This document shows positions 28,065-39,700 of a stretch of DNA of 64,000 nucleotides, one piece after another; within the stretch, counting starts at the first letter, position 1; the number at the start of each line of letters is the position of its first letter. The notes under the pieces are model-generated. The model saw only the letters and a program-made list of their open reading frames with translations. It was not told the origin of the DNA and ran no database searches. The position numbers were made by a program, and so were the translations under genes. This stretch comes from Amycolatopsis sulphurea (GTDB lineage: Bacteria > Actinomycetota > Actinomycetes > Mycobacteriales > Pseudonocardiaceae), in NCBI RefSeq assembly GCF_002564045.1, contig NZ_PDJK01000002.1, positions 620,001-684,000 of the forward strand, given 5' to 3'.

Positions 28065-28835
28065 TCAGACGTCCTGCACCGGATTGGTCAACGTGCCGAT
28101 GCCGTCGATCGTGATCGACACCGACTGGCCGTCGACGATCGGACCGACACCCTCTGGCGTGCCGGTCAGGATGACGTCGCCGGGCAGCAGGGTCATCACC
28201 CGGGAGACGAACTCCACCAGTTCGGGCACCTTGTGCACGAGGTCGGAAGTCCGCCCGTCCTGCTTGAGTTCCCCGTCGACCTCGCTGCGCAGCGCGAGAT
28301 CGGCCGGGTCGGCCGACGTGTCGATCCACGGGCCGAGTGGGCAGAACGTGTCGAAGCCCTTCGCCCGCCCCCACTGCCCGTCGGACTTCTGAAGGTCCCG
28401 GGCGCTGACGTCGTTGGCCACGGTGTAGCCGAGGATCGCACGCGACGCACGCGCCGCCGACACGTTCTTCACCGGCTGGCCGATCACGATCGCCAGCTCG
28501 CCCTCGAAATCGACCCGGCCTACGTCCGAAGGTCGCCGGATCGGCACGTTCGGACCGATGACCGTGGTGGACGGCTTGATGAACAGCATCGGCGCGGACG
28601 GCACCTCGTTGCCGAACTCCGCCGCATGCTTGGCATAGTTCCGCCCGACGGCGATCACCTTCGACGGCAGGATCGGCGCGAGCAGCCGAACATCGGCGAG
28701 CGGCCACCTTTTGCCGGTGAAGTTCGGCTGGCCGAACGGATGTTCCGCGATCTCCAGCACCTGGGCATCGTCACCTTCGCCCTCGATCGAAGCGAACGCG
28801 ACACCACTGGGATGAGCAATACGAGCTAGACGCAC
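28065..28835 (-). CDS. Fumarylacetoacetate hydrolase-family protein
   Basis: The 256 residues show the FAA-hydrolase fold: VIAVGRNYAKHAAE, the metal-binding DFEGELAIVIG, the segment YTVANDVSARDLQ and the C-terminal LTGTPEGVGP. Family members hydrolyse or isomerise 2-keto-acyl compounds such as fumarylpyruvate or hydroxyheptadienedioate, using Mg2+ bound by the Glu/Asp cluster. In mycobacteria the orthologue Rv2993c sits next to gltX in the same region; here gltX is not adjacent. The GTG start precedes MRLARIAHP without a strong ribosome site. Confidence 0.9.
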   Translation of the reverse strand: MRLARIAHPSGVAFASIEGEGDDAQVLEIAEHPFGQPNFTGKRWPLADVRLLAPILPSKVIAVGRNYAKHAAEFGNEVPSAPMLFIKPSTTVIGPNVPIRRPSDVGRVDFEGELAIVIGQPVKNVSAARASRAILGYTVANDVSARDLQKSDGQWGRAKGFDTFCPLGPWIDTSADPADLALRSEVDGELKQDGRTSDLVHKVPELVEFVSRVMTLLPGDVILTGTPEGVGPIVDGQSVSITIDGIGTLTNPVQDV

Positions 28836-28882
28836 TCCCCCAGTCTACGGACGCCCACCGAAAACGTCGCACTCCGCGTGAC

Positions 28883-28927
28883 GCGAGCGGCCCGTTCGCA
28901 CCCGATTTGCGCGAACGGGCCGCTCGC
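28883..28927 (-). terminator. Perfect 17-bp hairpin downstream of cimA
   Basis: GCGAGCGGCCCGTTCGC (28883-28899) pairs with GCGAACGGGCCGCTCGC (28911-28927) around an 11-nt loop, in the gap between the cimA stop and the FAA-hydrolase start, both on the minus strand. It probably terminates cimA and insulates the next gene, though it lies 170 bp past the stop and lacks a U-tract. Confidence 0.65.
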
Positions 28928-29095
28928 AACACCGGCGACCTGGGCATCCCCGCTCGATTCCGGCGTGAACGGACCCCTCATCGCGATCAGCTCACGAACA
29001 GCGACCGCCACACCGGCCGCCAGCTCGTGGACGGGCGAAACGCGTCCGGACAAGGACCACGATCGGACCGTCGAACACGCCAAGACCACAGAACG

Positions 29096-30721
29096 TCACC
29101 CATCCACGGTCACCAGACTCTTGTGCACCAGCGCATCGCACAACGCCAGCCAGCTCGCCTCGACGATGTTCCCGTGCACACCGACCGTGGTCCAGGCATG
29201 TTCGCCGTCACTGGTCTCGACGAGAACGCGCGTCACCGCGTCTGTGCCCGGGTTCGACGGGAGAATCCGCACCTTGTAGTCCGCCAGCTCCACGCTGTCC
29301 AGCCAGGGCAGGTGCGGGCTCAGCGCCTCGCGCAACGCGGCGTCGAGCGCGTGCACCGGTCCGTTGCCCTCCGCGGTCGCGATCACCCGCCGGCCGCCCA
29401 CATGCACCTTCACGGTCGCCTCGGACACCACCTCGCCGTCCGGCCGGTGGTCGAGCACGACCCGGTAGGACTCCAGCTCGAACGGCGGGACCGGCGGCGG
29501 TTCCGCCGAAATGTGCTCAATCTCGCGCCGCAGCAACAATCCGAGCGAAGCATCGGCGGCCTCGAACGACCAGCCCTCCGACTCCAGTTCCTTGACCTTC
29601 CGCACCGCGTTCGTCAGTGCTTCAGGCCGGCCGGCAAGGTCGACCCCGAGCTCACGTCCCTTGAGCTCAAGGCTGGCCCTGCCGGCCATCTCAGTGACCA
29701 GCACCCGCATGCCGTTGCCGACCGAAGCCGGATCAATGTGGTTGTACAGCAATGGATCCACCTTGATCGCACTCGCGTGCAGCCCCGCCTTGTGAGCGAA
29801 GGCCGACGACCCGACGTAGGCCTGGTGGGTGTCGGGTGCGAGATTGGCGATCTCGGCAAGGGCGTGGGAGACCCGGGTGAGCTCGGCAATTCCTCCGGTC
29901 GGGAGGACCTCCATACCGAGCTTGGTCACGAGGTTTCCCGCCACGGCGAACAGATCGGCGTTGCCGGCCCGTTCCCCGTAACCGTTCGCGGTGCACTGCA
30001 CGTGCGTCGCGCCGGCCTGCACCGCAGCGACGGAGTTCGCCACCGCGCAGGAAGTGTCGTCCTGGCAATGGATTCCCAAGCGGAACCCGGTCTTCTCCTT
30101 GATCTCACGCACCGTTTCGGCCAACCCCAGGGGAAGCCTGCCACCGTTGGTGTCGCACAGCACGAGAACGTCCGCACCTGCGCCGGCCGCCGCGTCGAGA
30201 ACCCGCAACGAGGTATCGGGAGACGCGGCGTAACCGTCGAAGAAGTGCTCGGCGTCGAGGAATACCCGTCGCCCCTCCCGAACGAGGAACGCGACCGTGT
30301 CGTGGACCATCGCGCACGCCTCGTCGACGTCCACCCGAAGCGCACGCTCGATATGCCGCAAGTCCGACTTGGCCACCACCGTGATCACGGGCGCTTCCGC
30401 GTCGAGCAACGCCCGGACCTGGGGATCCTTCTCCGCCGTGGTACCCGCTTTGCGCGTGGCACCGAAGGCGACAAGAGCTGCGTGCTTCAGCAGCAGCTCG
30501 CCTTTCGCGGCCCGCGCGAAGAACTCGGTGTCCTTCGGAAGCGCCCCCGGCCAGCCACCCTCGATGAACCCGACGCCCAGCTCGTCCAGCAGACGAGCGA
30601 CCGCGAGCTTGTCGGCGACGGAGTACGTGATGCCCTCGCGCTGTGCGCCGTCGCGCAGCGTCGTGTCGTAGAGGTGGAAAGCGTCACCGAGCGGTGTTCC
30701 GGCGGGCTCCGTGCGGGTCAC
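29096..30721 (-). CDS. cimA: (R)-citramalate synthase
   Basis: CimA condenses pyruvate with acetyl-CoA to citramalate, the threonine-independent entry to isoleucine synthesis. The 541 residues have the DRE-TIM aldolase start YDTTLRDGAQREGITY, the catalytic GIHCQDDTSCAVANS and HVQCTANGYGERAGNADL with metal-binding histidines, and a C-terminal LeuA-type allosteric domain (VLDHRPDGEVVSEATVKVHVGGRR). I start at the GTG 30719-30721, with AGGAG 6 nt upstream; upstream frame extensions run into the attenuator. The whole transcript begins with an Ile-rich leader peptide and a terminator, pointing to isoleucine-controlled attenuation. Confidence 0.92.
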   Translation of the reverse strand: MTRTEPAGTPLGDAFHLYDTTLRDGAQREGITYSVADKLAVARLLDELGVGFIEGGWPGALPKDTEFFARAAKGELLLKHAALVAFGATRKAGTTAEKDPQVRALLDAEAPVITVVAKSDLRHIERALRVDVDEACAMVHDTVAFLVREGRRVFLDAEHFFDGYAASPDTSLRVLDAAAGAGADVLVLCDTNGGRLPLGLAETVREIKEKTGFRLGIHCQDDTSCAVANSVAAVQAGATHVQCTANGYGERAGNADLFAVAGNLVTKLGMEVLPTGGIAELTRVSHALAEIANLAPDTHQAYVGSSAFAHKAGLHASAIKVDPLLYNHIDPASVGNGMRVLVTEMAGRASLELKGRELGVDLAGRPEALTNAVRKVKELESEGWSFEAADASLGLLLRREIEHISAEPPPVPPFELESYRVVLDHRPDGEVVSEATVKVHVGGRRVIATAEGNGPVHALDAALREALSPHLPWLDSVELADYKVRILPSNPGTDAVTRVLVETSDGEHAWTTVGVHGNIVEASWLALCDALVHKSLVTVDG

Positions 30722-30761
30722 GGCGTACTCCTTGTGCTGGGCAGAACCTGTTTCAGGCAAC

Positions 30762-30830
30762 AAAAAACCTCCCGCATGGGTGCGAGAGGTTGCGCGCCGG
30801 AAGCTCTTGTGGAGCGTCTATCCGGCGCGC
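30762..30830 (-). promoter_or_regulatory. Transcription attenuator in the cimA leader
   Basis: Two hairpins follow the leader peptide on the minus strand. The first pairs GCGCGCCGGA (30830 back to 30821, overlapping the end of the leader frame) with TCCGGCGCGC (30801 back to 30792). The second is an intrinsic terminator: AACCTCTCGCA with TGCGGGAGGTT around CCCA (30791 to 30766), then TTTTTTG, ending about 40 nt before the cimA start. If the ribosome stalls on the Ile codons, the first hairpin cannot form, which would allow an alternative fold and read-through. The layout is that of classical amino acid attenuators. Confidence 0.82.
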
Positions 30831-30859
30831 TCGGCAATAATGATCGAAGTGGCGGTCAT
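30818..30859 (-). CDS. Isoleucine-rich leader peptide of cimA
   Basis: A 13-codon frame, MTATSIIIAERAG, with three consecutive Ile codons (ATC ATT ATT), ending 96 nt before cimA. Its ATG lies exactly 7 nt after the -10 box of the predicted promoter, so translation is probably leaderless; two in-frame ATGs 9 and 12 nt upstream overlap the -10 box and are unlikely starts. The stop falls just inside the first attenuator hairpin. It has no expected function other than sensing Ile-tRNA supply. Confidence 0.75.
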   Translation of the reverse strand: MTATSIIIAERAG

Positions 30860-30895
30860 GCCACGCATCATGCCACAGCTTCGCCCGGCGTCCAA
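30860..30895 (-). promoter_or_regulatory. Predicted cimA promoter
   Basis: On the minus strand TTGGAC (30895-30890), a 17-bp spacer and CATGAT (30872-30867) form a sigma-70-type promoter. A start 7 nt below the -10 box coincides with the ATG of the leader peptide. The -35 box lies in the loop of the terminator of the upstream transporter gene. Confidence 0.65.
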
Positions 30896-30910
30896 GTGCC
30901 GGGCGAAGCT
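30877..30910 (-). terminator. Terminator hairpin after the metal-chelate binding-protein gene
   Basis: AGCTTCGCCCGGC (30877-30889) pairs perfectly with GCCGGGCGAAGCT (30898-30910), 13 bp with an 8-nt loop, 20 bp after the stop of the binding-protein gene. The cimA promoter is embedded in it. Confidence 0.75.
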
Positions 30911-30929
30911 TCCCACGATCTGAGCCACT

Positions 30930-31934
30930 TCAGCGGCGCAGACCGGCCAGGTAACGACCGAATTCGACGACCGCGGACGCATTCCGCGGTCCTTCCACCA
31001 GCGCTGCGTAGGGCAGCGCGAAGAAGTGTCCATCCCGGACGGCCGGGAGATCACGCACACCGGCCTTCGAACGCAAGAAGTTTTCTTTGTCCGCAACGGT
31101 TCCCACTTCGCCGCCGTAGTCGTTGATGAGGATGACATCGGGTGCGCGCTGCAGCACTGCTTCCCAGCTCACCGTCGTCCAGCTGTCGTCGACGTCGGCG
31201 AAGATGTTCACACCACCCGATTTGGTGATGATCTCGTCCGGTCCCGCGTTCCGCGCCGAGGTGAACGGCTGGTCACGGCCATCGTCGTAGAGGAACACCT
31301 TGGGCTTGGGGCTCCCGGCGGGGATCGCGGCGGCCACCTCGTCTACCTGTTTGCGGTATTCTCGGATCAACTTCTCCGCACGATCACTTACCCCGAAGAT
31401 TTTCCCCAGATTCTGCAGATCCGTGTACAGCGCGTCGAGCGGTGGCATGATGCCGCGCTGCTTGCCCACTCCGTTGCGGCAGGCCTCGGTCAACTGGTAG
31501 CTGGCTATCCCCAGCTTGGCCAGTGTGTCCGGGGTGAAGCCGGTGCCTTCGGAGAATCCGTAGCTCCAGCCCGCGAAGACGAGATCGGCGGCCGCGCCCT
31601 GCACCACCTCGCGGTTGATCTTCTCTGCGAGCTTGGGCACCTTGCCGAAGTCCGCCTTCCACGGCGACGAGGCGACTCCACCGGACTGTCCTTTGTCGAC
31701 GACGTAACCGGCCATCCGGTCACCAAGCCCGAGCGCGAACATCAGCTCGGTGATCCCGATGTCGTTCGTCACCACGCGCGATGGCGGCTTCTGGACGGTC
31801 ATCGGCCGGCCGCAGTTGGTCACGGTCACCGGATAGCCGGGTGGCGCGGCACCACTGTCCGCATCGGACACTTGGGCGCCACAACTCGTCACGGCGAGTG
31901 CGGCGACCAGGACCGTCGCGATCGTTTTACGCAT
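30930..31934 (-). CDS. Siderophore/cobalamin-type ABC importer, binding lipoprotein
   Basis: A 334-residue class III binding protein: signal peptide with lipobox VTSC (Cys near 17), then VTVTNCGRPMTVQKPPSRVVT, VQGAAADLVFAGW and the C-terminal lobe VPELPA-like DLPAVRDGHFFALPYAALVEGPRN. This fold binds iron-siderophores, haem, cobalamin or related chelates; an F420-0-type transporter is another possibility for this subfamily. The ATG has GGAGGA 8 nt upstream and overlaps the end of the ATPase gene by 8 nt. It is the last gene of permease-ATPase-binding protein. Confidence 0.85.
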   Translation of the reverse strand: MRKTIATVLVAALAVTSCGAQVSDADSGAAPPGYPVTVTNCGRPMTVQKPPSRVVTNDIGITELMFALGLGDRMAGYVVDKGQSGGVASSPWKADFGKVPKLAEKINREVVQGAAADLVFAGWSYGFSEGTGFTPDTLAKLGIASYQLTEACRNGVGKQRGIMPPLDALYTDLQNLGKIFGVSDRAEKLIREYRKQVDEVAAAIPAGSPKPKVFLYDDGRDQPFTSARNAGPDEIITKSGGVNIFADVDDSWTTVSWEAVLQRAPDVILINDYGGEVGTVADKENFLRSKAGVRDLPAVRDGHFFALPYAALVEGPRNASAVVEFGRYLAGLRR

Positions 31935-32715
31935 GGCTGTCCTCCTGGGTTTCGAGCCGGTCGAACAACAACTGGGGACGTCCTGTGGCGGGATGCCGCA
32001 CCACGGCTGCGTGCACCCCGAACACTTCGGCGAGCAACCGCGGGGTGAGGACCTGTTCGGGGGTGCCGCTCGCAACGAGCCGGCCGTGGTCGAGGACGTG
32101 GACCGCGTCGCACATCGCCGCGGCCAGGTTCAGGTCGTGCAGAGCGGCCAGCACGGTCAAGCCGCTTGCCCGGACCAACGCGAGAATTTCCAGCTGATGG
32201 CGAATGTCGAGATGGTTCGTCGGTTCGTCGAGCACCAGGATCCGCGGTTGCTGGGCCAGTGCACGGGCGATCAGTACACGCTGCCGTTCGCCGCCGGACA
32301 GGGTCAGCACGCCGCGGTCCGCGAGATGTGCGAGGCCCACTTGCGCCAGCGCCACGTCACACCATTGCCGATCGCCTGCGGTCATCCGGTCGAGCAGTCC
32401 GTGGTGCGGTAGCCGGCCCATCGCCACCACCTCGGACACGGTGAAGTCGAACTCCGTGTGGGATTCCTGGGCCACCGCGGCAATGGCCCGGGCCCGCGTC
32501 CTTGCCGTCATACTCTCCAACGGCTTGCCATCGACGAGTACGGCACCGGCAGATGGCTTCAGGACCTGGTAAACAGCCCGCAGCGTGGTCGATTTGCCGC
32601 TGCCGTTCGGCCCGAGCAGCCCGACGAACCGGCCTTGCGACGCAGCGAGCGTCACGTCCTCGACCAGTGTCCGGCCGGCGGCGGTGATGCTCACCCCATT
32701 GAGCGAGATGTCCAT
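31927..32715 (-). CDS. Siderophore/cobalamin-type ABC importer, ATPase
   Basis: A 262-residue FecE/BtuD-type ATPase with Walker A LLGPNGSGKST, Q-loop in VAQESHTEFDF, signature LSGGERQRVLIARAL, Walker B ILVLDEPTNHLD and a following H-loop ALHDLN. It powers the permease encoded directly upstream: the permease TGA is followed immediately by this ATG (TGAATG). The binding-protein gene begins before its stop. All three subunits are therefore tightly coupled. Confidence 0.93.
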   Translation of the reverse strand: MDISLNGVSITAAGRTLVEDVTLAASQGRFVGLLGPNGSGKSTTLRAVYQVLKPSAGAVLVDGKPLESMTARTRARAIAAVAQESHTEFDFTVSEVVAMGRLPHHGLLDRMTAGDRQWCDVALAQVGLAHLADRGVLTLSGGERQRVLIARALAQQPRILVLDEPTNHLDIRHQLEILALVRASGLTVLAALHDLNLAAAMCDAVHVLDHGRLVASGTPEQVLTPRLLAEVFGVHAAVVRHPATGRPQLLFDRLETQEDSHA

Positions 32716-35163
<2,448 letters not shown>

Positions 35164-35391
35164 CGTGGAAACCCAATCTGTACCGGTCCGCGAGAGGAAG
35201 ACGGCAGCCGTCCGTTCGGTGGGGAGCGAGGAGGCTGGTGTCGTCTCCCGCAGACCACGGCGGGAGGGGACAACGCTGGGGCTACAAGCCCCCGCCGGTG
35301 TCGGGCTCGCCTCCGGGAGTGGAGGCCTACCGTTGCGGGTCAGCGCCGGACTTCGACCGGTCTTCCGCGGCGGGGGTCGTGCGTGCAGCTG

Positions 35392-36435
35392 CTAGCCGGC
35401 GGAGCGCAGTGTGTTCGAGGACACCAGCGCGGCCAGCCGGTCGCCGATCGCCTGGGTGGCGCCTGGCGAGGCCTGATCGCGCGTGGCCAGGTCGAAGGCC
35501 ACCGAGGCCTCGATGCGCCGCGAGGCTTCCTTCTGGCCGAGGTGGTCCATCAGCAGCGACACCGACAGCACGGCCGCGGTCGGATCCGCCAGCCCCTGCC
35601 CCGCGATGTCCGGCGCGCTGCCGTGTACCGGCTCGAACATGCTCGGGTTGCGCCGGGTGATGTCGAGGTTCCCGCTCGCGGCGAGACCGATGCCACCGGT
35701 CACTGCGGCGGCGAGGTCGGTGATGATGTCGCCGAAGAGGTTGTCGGTGACGATCACGTCGAAGCGCGACGGGTCCGTGACGAAGTGGATGGTCGCGGCG
35801 TCCACGTGCGAGTACGCGACGGTGACGTCCGGGTGTTCCAGCGACACCTCTTCGACGATGCGCGACCACAGGGAGCCCGCGTGCTCCAGCACGTTGGTCT
35901 TGTGTACCAGCGTGAGGTGCTTACGAGGCCGCTCCTCGGCGCGGTTGAACGCGTCGGCCACGACGCGCCGTACGCCGAACGCGGTGTTGACGCTGATCTC
36001 GGTGGCGATCTCGTGCTCGGTGTCCTTGCGAAGCAGACCGCCGTTGCCCGCGTACGGGCCTTCAGTGCCTTCGCGCACAACCACCATGTCGATGTCGCCG
36101 CTCTCGGACAGTGGGCCGCGTACGCCGGGGTACAGCCGCGCGGGGCGCAGGTTCACGTGGTGGTCCATCTCGAAGCGCAGGCGCAGCAGCAGACCGCGCT
36201 CGAGAATGCCGCTGGGCACCGTCGGGTCGCCGACCGCGCCGAGCAGAATCGCGTCGTGCTGGCGCAGCTCGCCGAGCACCGATTCGGGAAGCAGCTCCCC
36301 GGTCGCGTGCCACCGGGCGGCGCCGAGGTCGTAGTTCGTGATCTCCGCCGTCGGTGCTACTTCGCCGAGCACCTTCAGCGCCTCGGAGACCACCTCGGGC
36401 CCGATCCCGTCACCTGGGATCACCGCGAGCCGCAT
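35392..36435 (-). CDS. leuB: 3-isopropylmalate dehydrogenase
   Basis: LeuB oxidatively decarboxylates 3-isopropylmalate to 2-oxoisocaproate with NAD+ in leucine synthesis. The 347 residues start [15 protein letters not shown] and contain the substrate arginine region [18 protein letters not shown], the metal-binding [19 protein letters not shown] and the NAD site [15 protein letters not shown]. The ATG at 36433-36435 has GGAGGTG 6 nt upstream. The open frame continues upstream without a stop, reading a Leu/Val-rich stretch across a hairpin. Position next to serA matches mycobacteria (Rv2995c). Confidence 0.95.
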   Translation of the reverse strand: MRLAVIPGDGIGPEVVSEALKVLGEVAPTAEITNYDLGAARWHATGELLPESVLGELRQHDAILLGAVGDPTVPSGILERGLLLRLRFEMDHHVNLRPARLYPGVRGPLSESGDIDMVVVREGTEGPYAGNGGLLRKDTEHEIATEISVNTAFGVRRVVADAFNRAEERPRKHLTLVHKTNVLEHAGSLWSRIVEEVSLEHPDVTVAYSHVDAATIHFVTDPSRFDVIVTDNLFGDIITDLAAAVTGGIGLAASGNLDITRRNPSMFEPVHGSAPDIAGQGLADPTAAVLSVSLLMDHLGQKEASRRIEASVAFDLATRDQASPGATQAIGDRLAALVSSNTLRSAG

Positions 36436-36455
36436 CCACACACCTCCGTAGCCCA

Positions 36456-36478
36456 GGCCATCGGGCACCCCGATGGCC
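36456..36478 (-). promoter_or_regulatory. 10-bp hairpin just upstream of the leuB ribosome site
   Basis: GGCCATCGGG (36456-36465) and CCCGATGGCC (36469-36478) form a perfect stem with a 3-nt loop, 20 nt before the leuB ATG. There is no U-tract, so a termination role is unlikely; control of translation or RNA stability is possible. The region codes LLVLL in the leuB frame. Function is speculative. Confidence 0.45.
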
Positions 36479-36596
36479 CATACACACAACAACACCAGCA
36501 GGCGGAAGGTTACCGGCCGTAGACAAAACGCCGTAGCCGCACCACCCTTATGCCGCATCCTCCCACGGGGTGAGGCACCCGTTCAGGGTAACGAAA

Positions 36597-36637
36597 ACGG
36601 GGGCAGCCAGGCGGTATACCGCCTGAACAGCCCCCGT
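36597..36637. terminator. Compound palindrome between leuB and the subtilase gene
   Basis: Outer arms ACGGGGGC (36597-36604) and GCCCCCGT (36630-36637) enclose an inner perfect palindrome AGGCGGTATACCGCCT. Both flanking genes are on the minus strand, so it lies upstream of leuB and 80 bp downstream of the subtilase stop; a second terminator for the subtilase transcript is the simplest reading. Confidence 0.6.
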
Positions 36638-36662
36638 CACCAGGTTTTCGATCACACCCTGA

Positions 36663-36704
36663 CACCTGGCCAGGTTCACCCATTCAGGTGGGTCTGGCCA
36701 GGTG
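36663..36704 (-). terminator. Terminator of the subtilase gene
   Basis: CACCTGGCCAG (36663-36673) pairs perfectly with CTGGCCAGGTG (36694-36704), and the enclosed ACCC/GGGT adds inner pairs; it begins 12 bp after the subtilase stop. Confidence 0.75.
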
Positions 36705-36715
36705 AGCGGCACAGA

Positions 36716-39700
36716 TCAGCCGTGCGAAACCTCGGATTCGATCCGCACCACCGACGCCCGGGTACCCGTGGCGTTGTGGTGTTCGAGCGCCAGCAGCCCC
36801 ATCGGCTTGTCACCGGCGACAGACGCCTTGTTCCGGTTGACCACCAACGCCGAACCCGGCTTCGCGACGTACGTGAGCGCTGCGTCGCCACCGCCCTGCA
36901 CTGCGTACGCCGGCGCAAGAGCATCGAACGACAGCGGCGTCTTGACTGAGTCGATCAGCCCATCGGAAACGCCAGGAGCGGTGTAGAAGCCATTGACGCC
37001 GACGGTGTAGCTGATCCGGTGCGAAGCAGCCTTCGGGTCGATGCCCAGCGCGGCGATGCTGACCGGCAACACCATCACGTTGGAATCGAACACGTTGGTG
37101 TCCACATTGCCGAGCTGCCCGTTGATCGCCTGCAAGTCAACCCGCGGGTTGTTCGGCTTGGTCAACGACACTGTGCTCGCGAAGAGCGCGTCGGTGCCCG
37201 CCGACTTCGTCACGTAGGTTTCGAAGTCCGGTTTCCCGTCACCGTTCGTGTCGATGTCGACGAACGGCACCGTGTTGCTCCCAAGGTTGGCGAAGTCGCT
37301 CCAGGTGGAGATCCCGAACGCCAGTGTCGCCTTCTCCGGTTCGCCCTGTGCCTTCGCGAGCGACGCTGTTGACGCCGCACCGACGTAGCGCAGGTCGCCG
37401 CCCTTGGCAGTGCGGTTGAGCGTGCAGTCGGAGGTGACATGCGTGTCGCACTCCGGCAGCTGCGGGGATTCCGCCTGCAGCTCAAGCATGCTGATGAGCG
37501 ACCGATACCGCTGTGCACCATCGCCCTGGTCGATGCCCTTACCACCGAGATTCAGCACCGCCTGGTCAGCGTCGCCGTTGAAGCGCACACCCGTGGGCGT
37601 CGTGATCGCCGAAACCGGCTTCGGCGCCGAGTAGACCGCAACACGCAGCGGCACCGTAGCGCCATTCTTCGGCGTGAACGCGACACGGCCCGAAGCGTCG
37701 GCAACGAACTGCCGCGCCGACCCGGACTGCGTCGCCTCCATCGTCGGGTCCATGACCTTGCGCAGCGCCTTCGGGTCGGCGATCTGAAGCGTCACCTTCA
37801 CCGTCGCGGCACTACGCGGGCCTACCTTCACCGACTTCTTGTCGACTGTGTACTCGACACCGGGAAGGCTGTTCACTGCTTCGTATCCGACGGAGTACTC
37901 CACCGGCTTGACGCCCTTGTTGACCACCTTGACCGTCTTGCTGACGGTGACCGGCCCGGCAGCCTCGACCGTCCCGAAGGTGACACTCACCGCGCCAGGA
38001 TCGTCCTGCACGTACGTGAGCACCTGGTTGTCGAGAGCCGCCTTTGCGTCTATACGGCCGGTACCGACACGTTGCGGAGCATAGGTGTGCCCCTTGCCGT
38101 CGGAGACGTCATGCGCGGCAGTGCCGACGACGTCCGCCTTGACCTCCTCGACATTCCATTCCGGGTGCGCCTGGCGGACAAGCGCGGTGATGCCCGAAGC
38201 GTGCGGTGCGGCCATCGACGTGCCGGTCTTGACACTCCTGCCGTTGCCACTGCCACGCAGCGCCGAGGTGATCGTGTCCCCGGGCGCGGCGACATCCGGC
38301 TTCACTGCCGGGCCACGCCCGCCCCGCGACGTGGACGAGCTCACCGTATCCACAATGGACTGATCGTCGGTCTGCAAGGAGGTGCGGCCGTCCCCGAAGA
38401 GGCGGACGTTCAGCGTCCCCGCGGCCAGCCCCGGCCGCATCGCCGCAGTCGCCTTGCCCGTGAACTGGAACATCGGAACCCCGGCGTTGCCGGCGATCCC
38501 GGCGGCCGGGTGCTCCAACGTGGATGAAAGGAGGACACCCTTGGCTCCGGCCGCTTGCGCGTTGTTCGCCCGCGCGGCGGATCCGCATGGCCGGGTGGCG
38601 TCGTTGTCGTCCCACTCCAGCCAGGCGATCTTGCCGGCGACCTTCGCCTTGTCCTCGGCAGAGTACGCGGCACAGCCTGCCTTGTTGTCCACGGACAACG
38701 GAACCACCTGGGCAGCCAGGTCGAGCGTGTCGTAGCCGGTGTAATCCTGGCTGTACTGACCGGGCTGCCGGCCGGTGATCGGGGCCGTCGTCTCCACGGC
38801 GTCCTTCAGATCGCCCGCGTCGCGGGTGTTGGCGACGCTGAGGGCCTCCGGCGTGTTGCTCGGCGAGCCGGCGATGTCGTTGAGGTCACCGCCGTTGCCC
38901 GCGGAGATCACCGGGACCACGCCGTTCTGGGCGAGCTTGCGCACGAACAGCGAGTCCGGGTCGTCCGGTGCGCCGAAGTCGCTGCCCAGCGACAGGTTCA
39001 CCACATCGAGGTGATCGGTGAAGTCGCCGTCGCCATCCGGGTCGAGCGCCCAGTCCAGCGCCTGCGAGGTGACATTGGTGGAACCCTTGCACCCGAACAC
39101 CTTGATGGCGTACAGCAAAGCCTTCGGTGCGGTGCCCGGGCCGATCCGCATGTCCTCGAGCTTCTTCTTGTTCAGCTTCCGGTAGTCACCGGTGAACGTG
39201 CTGCCGTCCGCGTTGACGCCGAAGCCCGCGATGGTGCCGGCGACGTGCGTACCGTGCTCGCCGCACGCGATGGGGTTGGGGTCGGGCGCCGGTGTCTTGG
39301 AACCGTTCTTGCCCTCGGAATCGTATTTGTCACCGACGAGGTCCGTGCCGCCGACCACTTTGGCGTTCGGGAACAACGGCGTCGGCTTGGTTGAGTCGAC
39401 CGACTTGAAGGCCTCCGGCGTACCAGGGCCGCCGAAGTCGGCGTGGGTGTAGTCGATGCCGTCATCGATCACGCCGACGCGGACGTCGTCGCCGAATTTG
39501 CCAGTTTTTTGCCAACTGGCGAGCGTGTTGGTGAGTTGCTCGGCGGTGGCGTTAGTACGCGTCTTCGGAACCACTGTGCGCACGGAAGCCACGTCGGGGC
39601 GCTTCGCGAGTTCACGGATCTTCGCCGCGTCCGCTGTCACTACCGCACCGGCGACTGCGTTGGACGTCTGCGTGACCAGCTTCGTGCTCGCGTCTGCGGT

